From the NCBI RefSeq assembly GCF_052114605.1, contig NZ_JBFRFB010000004.1, forward strand, positions 124,001 through 188,000: a stretch of DNA of 64,000 nucleotides, written 5' to 3'. The position numbers were made by a program, and so were the translations under genes. Below are positions 33,105 to 41,880 of this stretch, piece after piece (within the stretch, counting starts at the first letter, position 1; each line of letters starts with the position of its first letter). This DNA is from Microvirga sp052114605. GTDB lineage: Bacteria; Pseudomonadota; Alphaproteobacteria; Rhizobiales; Beijerinckiaceae. The notes beneath the pieces are model-generated. The model was not told where the DNA came from and did not search any database. It saw only the letters and a program-made list of their open reading frames with translations.

Positions 33105-34283
33105 TTAGGCCACCTGCCCGGTACACCATCCCGACGACCAGGCCCATTGGAAATTGTAGCCGCCAAGCCAGCCGGTCACGTCCACCACCTCGCCGATGAA
33201 GTAGAGGTCGGGCACGGCCTTCGCTTCCATCGTTCTGGAATCGAGTTCCCTCGTATCGACGCCGCCGAGCGTGACCTCGGCCGTGCGGTAGCCTTCCGTT
33301 CCCGCAGGCTTGAAGCGCCAGTTCTTCACCGCCTCCTCCACCTTACGCAAATGCTTGTCCGAATGATCGGCGAGATTGGCCGGTCCTTTCTCGTTCTCCG
33401 CGATCATCTGCGCGAGGCGCTTGGGGAGAAGGTTGGACAAGGCGGTCTGCAAAGCCTGCCGGCCGTTTTCCTTGCGCGCTGCGCGCAGCTCCTCGAACAC
33501 ATCGACGCCCGGCAGCATGGCGACAGTGATCTCGTCGCCCTCGCGCCAGTAGGAGGAGATCTGCAGCATGGCCGGGCCGCTCAAGCCGCGATGGGTGAAG
33601 AGCATCGCTTCCTGGAATTTCGTCTTAGCCCGGCCCACTACCGCATCCACCGCGATCCCTGAGAGCGGGTTGAGCCGCTCCAGCATCAAGGGGTCGAGCG
33701 TGAAAGGCACGAGCGCGGGACGCGTCTCGACAAGCTTGAGACCGAATTGCTGCGCGAGATCGTAGCCGAAACCTGTCGCGCCCATTTTCGGAATCGACTT
33801 TCCGCCCGAGGCCACCACGAGCGAGCGGCACTGAACGGTGCCTTGCGACAGGCGCAGCTGAAATCCCTCCGCGTTCTTCTCGACCTGCTCGACGGATGTG
33901 CCCAGGCGCAACACAACGCCCGCCTGCTTCATCTGGTCGAGCATCATGTCCACCACCTGCCGCGAGGAGCCGTCGCAGAAGAGCTGGCCGAGGGTCTTCT
34001 CGTGATAGGCGATGCCATATCTTTCGATGAGCGCAATAAAGTCGCGTTGGGTGTAGCGCTTGAGAGCCGAGATGCAGAAGCCGGGATTTTGTGAGATGTA
34101 ATTAGCAGGCGCCGCATGAAGGTTGGTGAAGTTGCACCGCCCTCCCCCGGAAATGCGGATCTTCTCGCCGGGCTTGGCCGCGTGGTCGAGGATCAGCACC
34201 GAGCGCCCGCGCTTGCCGGCCTCGGCCGCGCACATCATGCCGGCGGCCCCGGCGCCGATGACCACAACGTCGAAAGTATCCAA
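33105..34283 (-). CDS. NAD(P)/FAD-dependent oxidoreductase, BaiN/HI0933 family
   Basis: A 392-residue flavoprotein. The FAD dinucleotide-binding motif VVVIGAGAAGMM starts at residue 6, followed by ISGGGRCNFTN, a signature of the HI0933/YhiN family. The C-terminal FAD segment is TLGGVDTRELD and GEVVDVTGWLGGYNFQWAWSSG. The start codon is TTG (34283); no ATG lies upstream before a stop and the FAD motif leaves no room for a later start. The physiological substrate is unknown. Confidence 0.9.
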   Translation of the reverse strand: MDTFDVVVIGAGAAGMMCAAEAGKRGRSVLILDHAAKPGEKIRISGGGRCNFTNLHAAPANYISQNPGFCISALKRYTQRDFIALIERYGIAYHEKTLGQLFCDGSSRQVVDMMLDQMKQAGVVLRLGTSVEQVEKNAEGFQLRLSQGTVQCRSLVVASGGKSIPKMGATGFGYDLAQQFGLKLVETRPALVPFTLDPLMLERLNPLSGIAVDAVVGRAKTKFQEAMLFTHRGLSGPAMLQISSYWREGDEITVAMLPGVDVFEELRAARKENGRQALQTALSNLLPKRLAQMIAENEKGPANLADHSDKHLRKVEEAVKNWRFKPAGTEGYRTAEVTLGGVDTRELDSRTMEAKAVPDLYFIGEVVDVTGWLGGYNFQWAWSSGWCTGQVA

Positions 34284-34427
34284 GAGGTGAATTCCCGAAT
34301 TGATGCCCTGCGCGGCTCAGCGCAGTAAGTTCGGGTGTTGAAAGCCCAAAGCGCGACGGATCGCAAGTCCGATCACGTCCGGCAATGGCGAAGCTTCGCT
34401 TTCCTTTACGGCAATCCTGGATCTGGT

Positions 34428-35807
34428 TCAGAACACGTGGAAATCGCTGAGAACGAGCTTTGCCTTGTTGGTCAGTATGGCGATCTTGATCTGCGCGGAT
34501 GCCCCTGTGCCGTCCGCGTCGTAGAAGAGGTTGCCCGTTGCCTTGTCGTAGACAATGCGATCCTCCCGATCCTCTGCCCGTTTGCCGAGATGGAAGGCAT
34601 CGGCCTTCAGCCTGCCGTTCCCGCCTATCCTCGTGAAGACGGCATTATCGAGCCAGAAGGCATCATCCACCGATTTGAAATCGACGACCTTGTCCACGTT
34701 GGTCCTGGCGTTTGCCTTCGTGTCGAAAGCGAAGATGTCCTTGCCCGCTCCGCCCGCCAGGGTATCCGCCAGCAATCCGCCATAGAGCTTGTCGTTGCCG
34801 GCACCGCCCCTGAGCACGTCTTTTCCATCAAAACCGTAGAGTGAGTTTCGTCCGGCATTTCCGGTCAGGGCCTGGTCGGCCTCGTTCCCGATCAGGTTCA
34901 ATGAAAAGCTGCCATCCGCGATCATCGCTTCGATGCTCGATCCTGCCGCAAGCGTAAATCCGGTCGCTGTTCTGACGGTATCGAATCCAGCACCGGCGAA
35001 TTCGAAGATCTGATCCTCCGCGCCAACAACGTAGACGTCATCCCCGGCTCCGCCCGTCAGCGTGTCCGGGCCGCCCGAGCCATCGAGCACATTGGCGCCG
35101 GCATTACCGGTCAGATTATTGGCAAGCTCGTTTCCGGTAAGGCTCAAGGGTGCGATCCCCGCATCGGAGGTGGTCCGCAGGTGCTCAATGGCTTGGCCTG
35201 CGCCAAGGGCGAAGCTGACGCTGGTCAGAACGGTATCGATCCCGCCACCCACCGCTTCCAGCACCACATCCCCGGCATTGTCGACCCGATAGGTGTCGTT
35301 ACCGTCATGGCCAATCATCCGGTCCGCGCCGCTTTTGCCGTCGAGCGTGTCAGGGCCGTTGCTGCCCCGGAGGATATCGTTGCCGATATTGCCGTTGATG
35401 AAGAAGATGGGCGCGCTGTAATCATTCGTTGTTTTAGAAAGAAGGATGTCGGGTGTGAAGCTTGCCAACGAGCTCACCTGCACCGAGCTTTGCCCGGTCA
35501 GCGAGAACTGAACGCGGGCCACGGTCTGAAAACCGTTGCTTGCATCCAAAAGGGTCATTCCGGTGACATTCCCGCCGACATCGAACACTCCAGCCGGGAT
35601 AGTCGCCAGCGCGAAATTCGTGCCGAAAAACTGGGCCTGATAGGCTTGCGGGCCTACAACCCCATCGACGATGACCTGATAGGCGATACCACCCGAGGTC
35701 GGACCGTAAGCCGCCCCATACACCTTGATGGGCGCTGCGCTTCCGGGAAAGATAAACTTGGTGTCGAGACCGTTTGGATCGTCGATGGTGATCGTGAAGG
35801 TAGACAT
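34428..35807 (-). CDS. RTX-repeat calcium-binding secreted protein
   Basis: A 459-residue protein. The N-terminal ~130 residues are unassigned beta-rich sequence. From about residue 140 there are hemolysin-type nonapeptide repeats (GSNGPDTLDGKSGADRM, GGAGDDVYVVG, GGAGNDKLYGG, GGAGKDIFAFD) which bind Ca2+ outside the cell. The last ~100 residues, ending LVLSDFHVF, resemble the tail of the RTX protein at 43969-45777 and form the type I secretion signal. No signal peptide is present, as expected for that route. AGGGAG lies 7 nt before the ATG. No type I secretion transporter gene is in the window. Confidence 0.88.
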   Translation of the reverse strand: MSTFTITIDDPNGLDTKFIFPGSAAPIKVYGAAYGPTSGGIAYQVIVDGVVGPQAYQAQFFGTNFALATIPAGVFDVGGNVTGMTLLDASNGFQTVARVQFSLTGQSSVQVSSLASFTPDILLSKTTNDYSAPIFFINGNIGNDILRGSNGPDTLDGKSGADRMIGHDGNDTYRVDNAGDVVLEAVGGGIDTVLTSVSFALGAGQAIEHLRTTSDAGIAPLSLTGNELANNLTGNAGANVLDGSGGPDTLTGGAGDDVYVVGAEDQIFEFAGAGFDTVRTATGFTLAAGSSIEAMIADGSFSLNLIGNEADQALTGNAGRNSLYGFDGKDVLRGGAGNDKLYGGLLADTLAGGAGKDIFAFDTKANARTNVDKVVDFKSVDDAFWLDNAVFTRIGGNGRLKADAFHLGKRAEDREDRIVYDKATGNLFYDADGTGASAQIKIAILTNKAKLVLSDFHVF

Positions 35808-36195
35808 GGCAAACGCTCCCTATGGGATCGCCGAAAGCCCCGCCTGCCCCTCTTATTCTCAGCGGCCCCGCTCTTTCACCACGTGAGATCGCGTCGGACG
35901 TCATGGAGAGACTTGGCATCATAGCAAGTGACCAGGCCCATGTGGCGACGCTATTGGGAGGTATCGGCGTGGCGACGGGCTTTGGATCTTCGTTTTCGTT
36001 CTATCGAAAACGTGCGAGCGCCTGCCGGATCGATGCTCTTGTACTACGGCATTGCCAGTCGCAGACGATGTCGATCGAGGTCTGCCCTTGATGCTATTTC
36101 TGGGGCATAGAAAGCACTCAAGATGGGACAGTGGAGAGCCTGCTCTTCGCTGTCTTGCCGAAGTTCGGTCTACTTCCGGCTCGACCCAACAGTGG
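35808..36195. other. Intergenic stretch without a recognisable gene
   Basis: 388 bases between the divergently read RTX start and the TetR stop. Short open frames are present but have no ribosome-binding site, no start context and no family resemblance. It should contain the promoter of the RTX gene; I could not pick one out. Confidence 0.5.
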
Positions 36196-36753
36196 TCATT
36201 TCAGCCCTCTAACCCACTCTCCCAACACCCGTCTGATCGCCCGTTCCGGCGGCTCCTCGCGCGTGAAGGCCCACCACGTATGCGCGCCTTGCCAGAGGCT
36301 CGCCATCTGCCATCCGAGGCGTTTGCCTCGCGCCCGATCCTTTGAAAGGCGGCGCCCGAGAGCTTCGGCCAAGCGATGGCCCCATGCCGCACCTCGGCTG
36401 CGCAGGATGGGATTGCGGAGGTCTTCCCTCAAGAGCAGCAGGCCGCTGCTGGCATCCCGTTCCGCGGTTTCGGGCGGCATTAGTCGCAGCAGCAGGCTGA
36501 TCGCGCCTTCAGGCGTCGGCGTCTCCTCCGCGTCCGCTGCCTCGGTCTCCGCGTCCAGTCGGTCCCAAGCGCGCAAGAGAATAGCCTGAACCAACGCCTC
36601 GCGATCCCCGTAGCGCTGGACCAACGTCGCCGGCGAGAGACCGCAGCTTTTTGCGGCGAAGGCGAAGGTGAGGCCGCCGGGCCCGCTCTCCATGAGCGCT
36701 TCGAAGAGAGTGTCAAGCACCTGCTCATCAGGGATTGTCTTGGGTCTTGCCAT
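36196..36753 (-). CDS. TetR/AcrR family transcriptional regulator
   Basis: A 185-residue repressor-type regulator. The N-terminal HTH runs to about residue 55 (VLDTLFEALMESGPGGLTFAFAAKSCGLSPATLVQRYGDREALVQAIL). The remaining helical ligand-binding domain contains a C-terminal Trp-rich stretch (LWQGAHTWWAFTREEP). It is divergent from the dihydrofolate reductase-like gene, with only 46 nt between them; a palindrome there is the likely operator. Confidence 0.93.
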   Translation of the reverse strand: MARPKTIPDEQVLDTLFEALMESGPGGLTFAFAAKSCGLSPATLVQRYGDREALVQAILLRAWDRLDAETEAADAEETPTPEGAISLLLRLMPPETAERDASSGLLLLREDLRNPILRSRGAAWGHRLAEALGRRLSKDRARGKRLGWQMASLWQGAHTWWAFTREEPPERAIRRVLGEWVRGLK

Positions 36754-36761
36754 GGAAATAT

Positions 36762-36777
36762 ATAAACGTACATTTAT
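36762..36777. promoter_or_regulatory. Candidate TetR operator between divergent genes
   Basis: ATAAAC-GTAC-ATTTAT: a 16-bp near-perfect palindrome (one mismatched pair) centred in the 46-nt gap between the TetR gene and the dihydrofolate reductase-like gene. Its position would let one bound dimer shut off both. Confidence 0.55.
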
Positions 36778-36799
36778 TTAATAATCAAGGGAGACTACC

Positions 36800-37324
36800 A
36801 TGGCTAAGATCCTGGGTTACATTGCCGCCAGTCTTGATGGGCAGATCGCCACCGAGGACGACAAGCTCGACTGGTTGTTCAAGTACGACGGCATGAACCT
36901 CGGCGAGCACGACTATCGCACGTTCCTAAAGCGCATGAGCACCGTGGTGATGGGGCGCGGCACGTACGATTTCCTAGCAGGGGATCCCTCGCCCTGGGCC
37001 TACGGGGACAAGCGCGTGATCGTCGTCACATCGCGGACAATCGACGACCCGAAGGGTCCACTGGAAATCCGCAGCGACGTCGATGCGCTGATCCACGAAC
37101 TTCGTGGGCTAGACGACGGGGACGTCTGGATTCTGGGCGGCGGGCAGTTGCAGATGGCCTTCCTCGAGCGCGGCGCACTGGATGAGATCGAGATCTACGT
37201 CATTCCGGAAATGCTAGGCGGCGGCCGGCCGCTCTTTCCGCTCACCGGCTTTCGCGCGAGCCCGACGCTCATCAGCGCTCAGGCGATCGACAAGGGCTGC
37301 GTGCGGCTGCACTATCGGTTCTAG
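36800..37324 (+). CDS. Dihydrofolate reductase family protein (RibD C-terminal-like)
   Basis: A 174-residue reductase-fold protein of the RibD_C/DHFR-like family: MAKILGYIAASLDGQIAT..., VVMGRGTYDF, VIVVTSRT, DVWILGGGQLQMAFL and IPEMLGGGRPLFP. Members are NADPH-dependent, often not true DHFRs. A GGGAG ribosome-binding site precedes the ATG. The adjacent divergent TetR regulator suggests that the gene is induced by a small molecule. Confidence 0.9.
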   Translation: MAKILGYIAASLDGQIATEDDKLDWLFKYDGMNLGEHDYRTFLKRMSTVVMGRGTYDFLAGDPSPWAYGDKRVIVVTSRTIDDPKGPLEIRSDVDALIHELRGLDDGDVWILGGGQLQMAFLERGALDEIEIYVIPEMLGGGRPLFPLTGFRASPTLISAQAIDKGCVRLHYRF

Positions 37325-37621
37325 CGCAATCCGGCCGACGCGCCGGAAGCGGTTTGAACTCCCTTGTGAAGCGTAAGTACGTCTCACGGTTCGCAGGAGA
37401 GAGATCACAGACCGTTAGCTCGCTCAAATATCATGATAAATCGGTCATAAATTCAGCCACATACAAAATCGTTGGTGGTTTTTTGCGGCCTAATGCCGGA
37501 TCGATTGCTGGCATCCGCATGCGGGTGTAAGATTCAACCTTGCAGCCGCGCGTCTGAAGCGACGGGTTGCGCATTCGCTCTCAAGACACGCGAGCTTCCT
37601 CTGTTCACAGGAGGCTATGCC
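37325..37621. other. Intergenic stretch, A/T-rich, no gene seen
   Basis: 297 bases between the reductase and deacylase genes. The middle (about 37410-37470) is A/T rich and probably carries the promoter of the following gene, but no clear -35/-10 pair stands out. No tRNA or hairpin terminator recognised. Confidence 0.4.
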
Positions 37622-38092
37622 ATGTCGATTTCACCGACACTGGAAAAGTATCTGGCCGACCGGGGCATCAGCTACGACCTGGTCCCCCACGAGCCAACCA
37701 TGTCATCACTCAAGTCAGCCCAGGCCGGGCATGTGCCAACCGACAGCGTGGCCAAGGGCATCATGCTCAGCGATGGGCAGAACTACATGCTCGCCGTTCT
37801 GCCTGCATCGCATCACCTGCGCCTGGCCGATCTCAGGGAAGAACTCGGACATGAGATGCACCTCGCCAGCGAGGACGAGGTGGGAGAAGTGTTCCGGGAT
37901 TGCGAGTTCGGCGCCATTCCGCCCATCGGTTCCTGCTATGGCCTGAACGTCATCATCGACGACAGTCTCGCGCAAAAAGCGGATCTGTATTTCGAAGGCG
38001 GCGATCACACGACGCTGATTCACCTCAAGGGCACCGACTTCGCGCAGCTCAATGCGAAGGCCCAGCATGGGACGTTCAGCGAGCGGATGTAA
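37622..38092 (+). CDS. YbaK/EbsC-family aminoacyl-tRNA deacylase
   Basis: A 156-residue protein of the YbaK/ProX editing family, which hydrolyses mischarged aminoacyl-tRNAs in trans. Typical features are the central DSVAKGIMLSDGQNYMLAVLPA (containing the conserved Lys), the GAIPPIGSCYGLNVIID segment and the C-terminal GGDHTTLIHLKGTDF. The ATG at 37622 has AGGAGG 7 nt upstream; the open frame extends 50 codons further without family sequence. The exact amino acid edited is not predictable. Confidence 0.9.
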   Translation: MSISPTLEKYLADRGISYDLVPHEPTMSSLKSAQAGHVPTDSVAKGIMLSDGQNYMLAVLPASHHLRLADLREELGHEMHLASEDEVGEVFRDCEFGAIPPIGSCYGLNVIIDDSLAQKADLYFEGGDHTTLIHLKGTDFAQLNAKAQHGTFSERM

Positions 38093-38203
38093 GCGAATGA
38101 TGCCGCCGGTCACATTCCAGTCAGGCCGGCGGCACCGCATCTCGGCGGTTATCGAAAAGCGTGTTAGGGACCGGGCCTCCTCTCGCGGAAACTCTCGTCC
38201 CTC

Positions 38204-38641
38204 ATGCCGCATCTGCTCGAATATGGTGGTCTCTTCGCCGCGGCCTTTCTCTCGGCCACCATCTTCCCGTTCCAGTCGGAAGCAGTCTTGTTCGCCATGC
38301 TCGTGGCCGACCATTACACTTGGTGGGCGCTGATTGCGGTGGCGAGCCTCGGCAATATTCTCGGCTCCATCGTCAATTGGTACCTGGGCCGCTTCTTGGC
38401 ACGCTTCGAGGGACGCCGCTGGTTCCCCGTCAGCAAAGCACAAGTCGAGAGGGCGGAGGGCTGGTACCGGCGCTACGGGCGCTGGACGCTGCTGTTGAGC
38501 TGGACGCCGATCATCGGCGATCCACTCACCGTCGTGGCGGGCGTGCTGCGCGAGCCGCTTCCCGTCTTCATCCTGCTCGTCGCGATTGCCAAGACTGGGC
38601 GCTATCTCGCAGTAGGCGCCCTGAGTCTCGGGTGGATTTGA
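38204..38641 (+). CDS. YqaA family membrane protein (DedA/SNARE-associated domain)
   Basis: A 145-residue membrane protein of the YqaA type: an N-terminal helix with FLSATIFPFQSEAVLFAMLV, the cytosolic WYLGRFLARFEGRRWFPVSKAQVERAEGWYRRYG and a re-entrant LLSWTPIIGDPLTVVAGVLR typical of the VTT domain. Related DedA proteins move lipids across the membrane. Its stop adjoins the stop of the convergent small gene. Confidence 0.9.
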   Translation: MPHLLEYGGLFAAAFLSATIFPFQSEAVLFAMLVADHYTWWALIAVASLGNILGSIVNWYLGRFLARFEGRRWFPVSKAQVERAEGWYRRYGRWTLLLSWTPIIGDPLTVVAGVLREPLPVFILLVAIAKTGRYLAVGALSLGWI

Positions 38642-38884
38642 CTAGGGTCCCTGGTAGCTTGCCCACAGCTCCTCAAGGTGGCTCGGCTCCAGGACCTCAC
38701 CGGATGCGGTGCGGATTACCGCATGCATGCCGGCAGGGGCATCGTTGTTCATGGCCCAGTGCACAGCCTCGCGCAGCGTCTTGAACTCCGTGATATCGCT
38801 CGGGGCGGCGGGCCCGCCCTTCTGCGCTCCCATGGTCTCGAACTGGAGATGAGCAGGGGCATCCCAATCGGTTTCCGGCACCAT
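38642..38884 (-). CDS. Small conserved-looking hypothetical protein
   Basis: An 80-residue soluble protein (MVPETDWDAPAHLQFETMGAQKG..., EFKTLREAVHWAMNND, PSHLEELWASYQGP). The layout, with a TLREAVxWAM segment followed by a short beta hairpin, is seen in other Rhizobiales hypotheticals. The ATG at 38884 has GGCGGA upstream; the frame continues far upstream through a repeat and is not coding there. No function known. Confidence 0.6.
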   Translation of the reverse strand: MVPETDWDAPAHLQFETMGAQKGGPAAPSDITEFKTLREAVHWAMNNDAPAGMHAVIRTASGEVLEPSHLEELWASYQGP

Positions 38885-38956
38885 GATGTTTCCGCCCTGA
38901 TGGTTGAACCTGACCGGGACAACGCGCGGCAGAATGGGCCGTTTCAGCTTGGCCTT

Positions 38957-39066
38957 AGAGCATCGTGCGCAAAAGTGGGCCCGGTTTTGCACGCGAACGA
39001 TGCTCTCACTCAAAGAGAAAGCATCGAATTCATCCCAAAAGAGCAAGTCCACTTTTGGGTCCGATA
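38957..39066. repeat. Tandem palindromic intergenic repeats, copy C
   Basis: Two elements side by side. At 38957-39006, AGAGCATCG pairs with CGATGCTCT and the inner GCGCAAAA with TTTTGCAC. At 39020-39066, the GCATCG..CCCAAAAG / CTTTTGGGTCCGAT core matches 10310-10356 and 11109-11155. The stretch GATGCTCTCA..AAGCATCG matches 10288-10316. It lies between the CDF-like gene stop and the small hypothetical gene. Confidence 0.75.
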
Positions 39067-39074
39067 CCTTATGC

Positions 39075-39671
39075 TCAAGCCGATGCCTCCTTGTGCTCGT
39101 CCCGTGCCGCCTCCCACACTTCCAGCGCCGCATCGGCGTTCATGGCCGCAATGGCGAGGCCGACGATCAGGTCCGGCCAGGCGGACAGGGTCGCGGCGGT
39201 GACGAGACCTGCCGCCACGATCGCAATATTGGCGATGACGTCGTTGCGTGCCGAGAGAAACGCCGCCCGGGTCAGGCTGCCTCTGTGATGCCGGTAGTGG
39301 GTGAGCAGCAAGGCGCAGGTGGCATTCACCGCAAGCGCCCCGGCCCCGGCCAGCGTCAGGGGAAGCGGGGCCGGAGGAACGGGTTCCATGAACTTGTCCC
39401 AGGCCGTCCAGAGGGTCGCGAGGCTCGGGATCAGCAGGATTCCCGCTAGCACCATGCCCACCCGTGCCCGCATGAGAGGGGTGAAGCCCAGGGCCAGGAG
39501 GATGAGGAGATTGACCGAGGCATCCTCGAGGAAATCGATGCTGTCCGCGAAGAGCGAGACGGAGCCGATGGCCAGAGCCACCGCGAATTCCACCCCGAAA
39601 TAGCCGAGATTCAAGACGGCCACGATCGCGACGATCCGGCGCAGCCCCTGTTCGGAAGCGTCTGGGGACAT
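39075..39671 (-). CDS. Cation transporter, CDF-like (cation diffusion facilitator fold)
   Basis: A 198-residue protein with about five to six membrane helices. NLGYFGVEFAVALAIGSVSLFADSIDFLEDA carries the helix-2 metal motif of CDF carriers (xxxSxxxxADSxDxxxD). HYRHHRGSLTRAAFLSARNDVIANIAIV is the second metal-binding helix (RNDxxxN). The C-terminal cytosolic domain of typical CDFs is absent. Zn2+ or similar export is likely but the ion is unassigned. The ATG at 39671 starts the protein; an upstream open frame is not coding. Confidence 0.85.
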   Translation of the reverse strand: MSPDASEQGLRRIVAIVAVLNLGYFGVEFAVALAIGSVSLFADSIDFLEDASVNLLILLALGFTPLMRARVGMVLAGILLIPSLATLWTAWDKFMEPVPPAPLPLTLAGAGALAVNATCALLLTHYRHHRGSLTRAAFLSARNDVIANIAIVAAGLVTAATLSAWPDLIVGLAIAAMNADAALEVWEAARDEHKEASA

Positions 39672-39843
39672 GATGTTCGGGAACCCTCCACCACGGTTGT
39701 TGGCGCCGGATCGCTTTTGATCGAAAGCGGCTCGGTGCGCAATGTCCTTGCGGCACGGCAGGGTGAACGGGAAGGAATGGCAATTTTTCTTGCAACTTCC
39801 GCAATTTCGGTTGAACAAGACGTCAACGATTACGAGGAAACCC

Positions 39844-41673
39844 ATGCCAGCCTATCGCTCTCGCACCACCACCCACGGCCGCAACATGGCGGGCGCCCGC
39901 GGCCTTTGGCGCGCCACGGGCATGAAGGATTCCGACTTCGGCAAGCCGATCATCGCCGTGGTCAACTCCTTCACCCAGTTCGTGCCGGGCCATGTCCACC
40001 TCAAGGATCTGGGCCAGCTGGTAGCCAGGGAGATCGAGCAGGCGGGCGGTGTCGCCAAGGAATTCAACACCATCGCGGTGGATGACGGCATCGCCATGGG
40101 CCATGACGGCATGCTCTATTCCCTGCCCTCGCGGGAGCTGATCGCGGATTCCGTCGAGTACATGGTCAATGCCCATTGCGCGGACGCCATGGTCTGCATC
40201 TCCAACTGCGACAAGATCACCCCCGGCATGCTGATGGCCGCCATGCGCCTCAACATCCCGGTCGTGTTCGTCTCCGGCGGGCCGATGGAAGCGGGCAAGG
40301 TCATCCTCAATGGCGTGACGAAGAAGCTCGACCTGGTGGACGCCATGGTCGCCGCCGCCGACGAGAACATCGCCGACGAGGACATCAAGGTCATCGAGCG
40401 CTCGGCCTGCCCCACCTGCGGCTCGTGCTCGGGCATGTTCACCGCCAATTCCATGAACTGCCTCACCGAGGCTTTGGGCCTGTCGCTCCCCGGCAACGGC
40501 TCGACGCTCGCGACCCATGCCGACCGCAAGCGCCTCTTCGTGGAAGCCGGCCACCTGATCGTCGATCTCGCGCGCCGCTATTACGAGCAGGACGACGAGA
40601 GCGTGTTGCCGCGCTCCATCGCCAGCTTCGCCGCCTTCGAGAACGCCATGACGCTCGATATCGCCATGGGCGGTTCGAGCAACACGGTGCTGCACCTGCT
40701 GGCCGCCGCGAGCGAGGCCGAGGTGAACTTCACCATGAACGACATCGACCGTCTGTCGCGCCGCGTGCCGGTGCTGTGCAAGGTCGCGCCCGCCATCGCC
40801 AACGTCCACATGGAAGACGTGCACCGCGCCGGCGGCATCATGGGCATTCTCGGTGAGCTCGACCGCGCGGGCCTGCTCGACACCTCGGTTCCCATGGTCC
40901 ATGCCGCGACCATGAAGGACGCGCTCGACCGCTGGGACGTGAAGCGCAGCAAGAGCCAGTCCGTGCACGAGTTCTTCTCGGCAGCCCCCGGCGGCGTGCC
41001 GACCCAGGTGGCCTTCAGCCAGTCGAGCCGCTACGACAGCGTGGACACGGATCGCGAAGGCGGCGTCATTCGCGATGCGGAGCATGCTTTCTCGAAGGAT
41101 GGCGGCCTCGCCGTTCTCTTCGGCAACCTCGCGCTGGACGGCTGCATCGTGAAGACGGCGGGCGTGGACGAGAGCATTCTGAAGTTCTCGGGCCCTGCCA
41201 TCGTGTTCGAGAGCCAGGACGCGGCGGTGGACGGTATTCTCAACGGCAAGGTCAAGGCCGGTGACGTGGTCGTCATCCGCTACGAGGGTCCGCGCGGCGG
41301 CCCCGGCATGCAGGAAATGCTCTACCCGACCAGCTACCTGAAGTCGAAGGGCCTGGGCAAAGCCTGCGCGCTGATCACCGACGGCCGCTTCTCCGGCGGC
41401 ACATCGGGCCTCTCCATCGGCCACGCCTCGCCGGAAGCGGCCGAGGGCGGCACCATCGGCCTGGTGCAGGACGGCGACCGGATCGAGATCGACATTCCGA
41501 ACCGCACCATCAACCTCGCCGTGGACGATGCCGAGCTGGCCCAGCGCCGCGAGGCGCAGGAAGCCAAGGGCTGGCAGCCTGCCCAGCCGCGCAAGCGCAA
41601 GATTTCTGCGGCGCTCAAGGCCTACGCCCTGCTCGCCACCAGCGCCGCCAAGGGCGCCGTGCGGCAGATCTGA
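39844..41673 (+). CDS. ilvD: Dihydroxy-acid dehydratase
   Basis: A 609-residue Fe-S enzyme making 2-keto acids for valine, isoleucine and pantothenate synthesis. Visible are the N-terminal MPAYRSRTTTHGRNMAGARGLWRATG, the cluster cysteines in ISNCDKITPGM and ACPTCGSCSGMFTANSMNC, and the C-terminal SDGRFSGGTSG-like TDGRFSGGTSGLSIGHASPEAAEGG. This long form is the E. coli type. A GAGG ribosome-binding site precedes the ATG at 39844. A terminator follows at 41704. Confidence 0.97.
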   Translation: MPAYRSRTTTHGRNMAGARGLWRATGMKDSDFGKPIIAVVNSFTQFVPGHVHLKDLGQLVAREIEQAGGVAKEFNTIAVDDGIAMGHDGMLYSLPSRELIADSVEYMVNAHCADAMVCISNCDKITPGMLMAAMRLNIPVVFVSGGPMEAGKVILNGVTKKLDLVDAMVAAADENIADEDIKVIERSACPTCGSCSGMFTANSMNCLTEALGLSLPGNGSTLATHADRKRLFVEAGHLIVDLARRYYEQDDESVLPRSIASFAAFENAMTLDIAMGGSSNTVLHLLAAASEAEVNFTMNDIDRLSRRVPVLCKVAPAIANVHMEDVHRAGGIMGILGELDRAGLLDTSVPMVHAATMKDALDRWDVKRSKSQSVHEFFSAAPGGVPTQVAFSQSSRYDSVDTDREGGVIRDAEHAFSKDGGLAVLFGNLALDGCIVKTAGVDESILKFSGPAIVFESQDAAVDGILNGKVKAGDVVVIRYEGPRGGPGMQEMLYPTSYLKSKGLGKACALITDGRFSGGTSGLSIGHASPEAAEGGTIGLVQDGDRIEIDIPNRTINLAVDDAELAQRREAQEAKGWQPAQPRKRKISAALKAYALLATSAAKGAVRQI

Positions 41674-41703
41674 GTTGATCCTGAATTGCACGTAAGATTT
41701 TTG

Positions 41704-41734
41704 GAGGGCGCAGGCGAAACCCTGCGCTCTTTTC
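41704..41734 (+). terminator. Rho-independent terminator of ilvD
   Basis: GAGGGCGCAGG-CGAAA-CCCTGCGCTC hairpin (one bulge), followed by TTTTCATTTTG; 31 nt after the ilvD stop. Confidence 0.85.
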
Positions 41735-41880
41735 ATTTTGTGATCTGCCTTAAAATCGCTCTGCCCATAAGCATCCTGGCACTGGCTGATGCTTTCAAAT
41801 GCCCTGATCCATATAAAATGATTGACGAACACTATTGCATGGATTCCAGTCGGGAAATTCCAGATTGGTCGAGGACCCTG

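Noticed and set aside
36131..36589. A 152-codon plus-strand frame over the TetR gene
   Set aside because: It is the antisense shadow of the TetR regulator; the translation is Arg/Ser-rich without family features.
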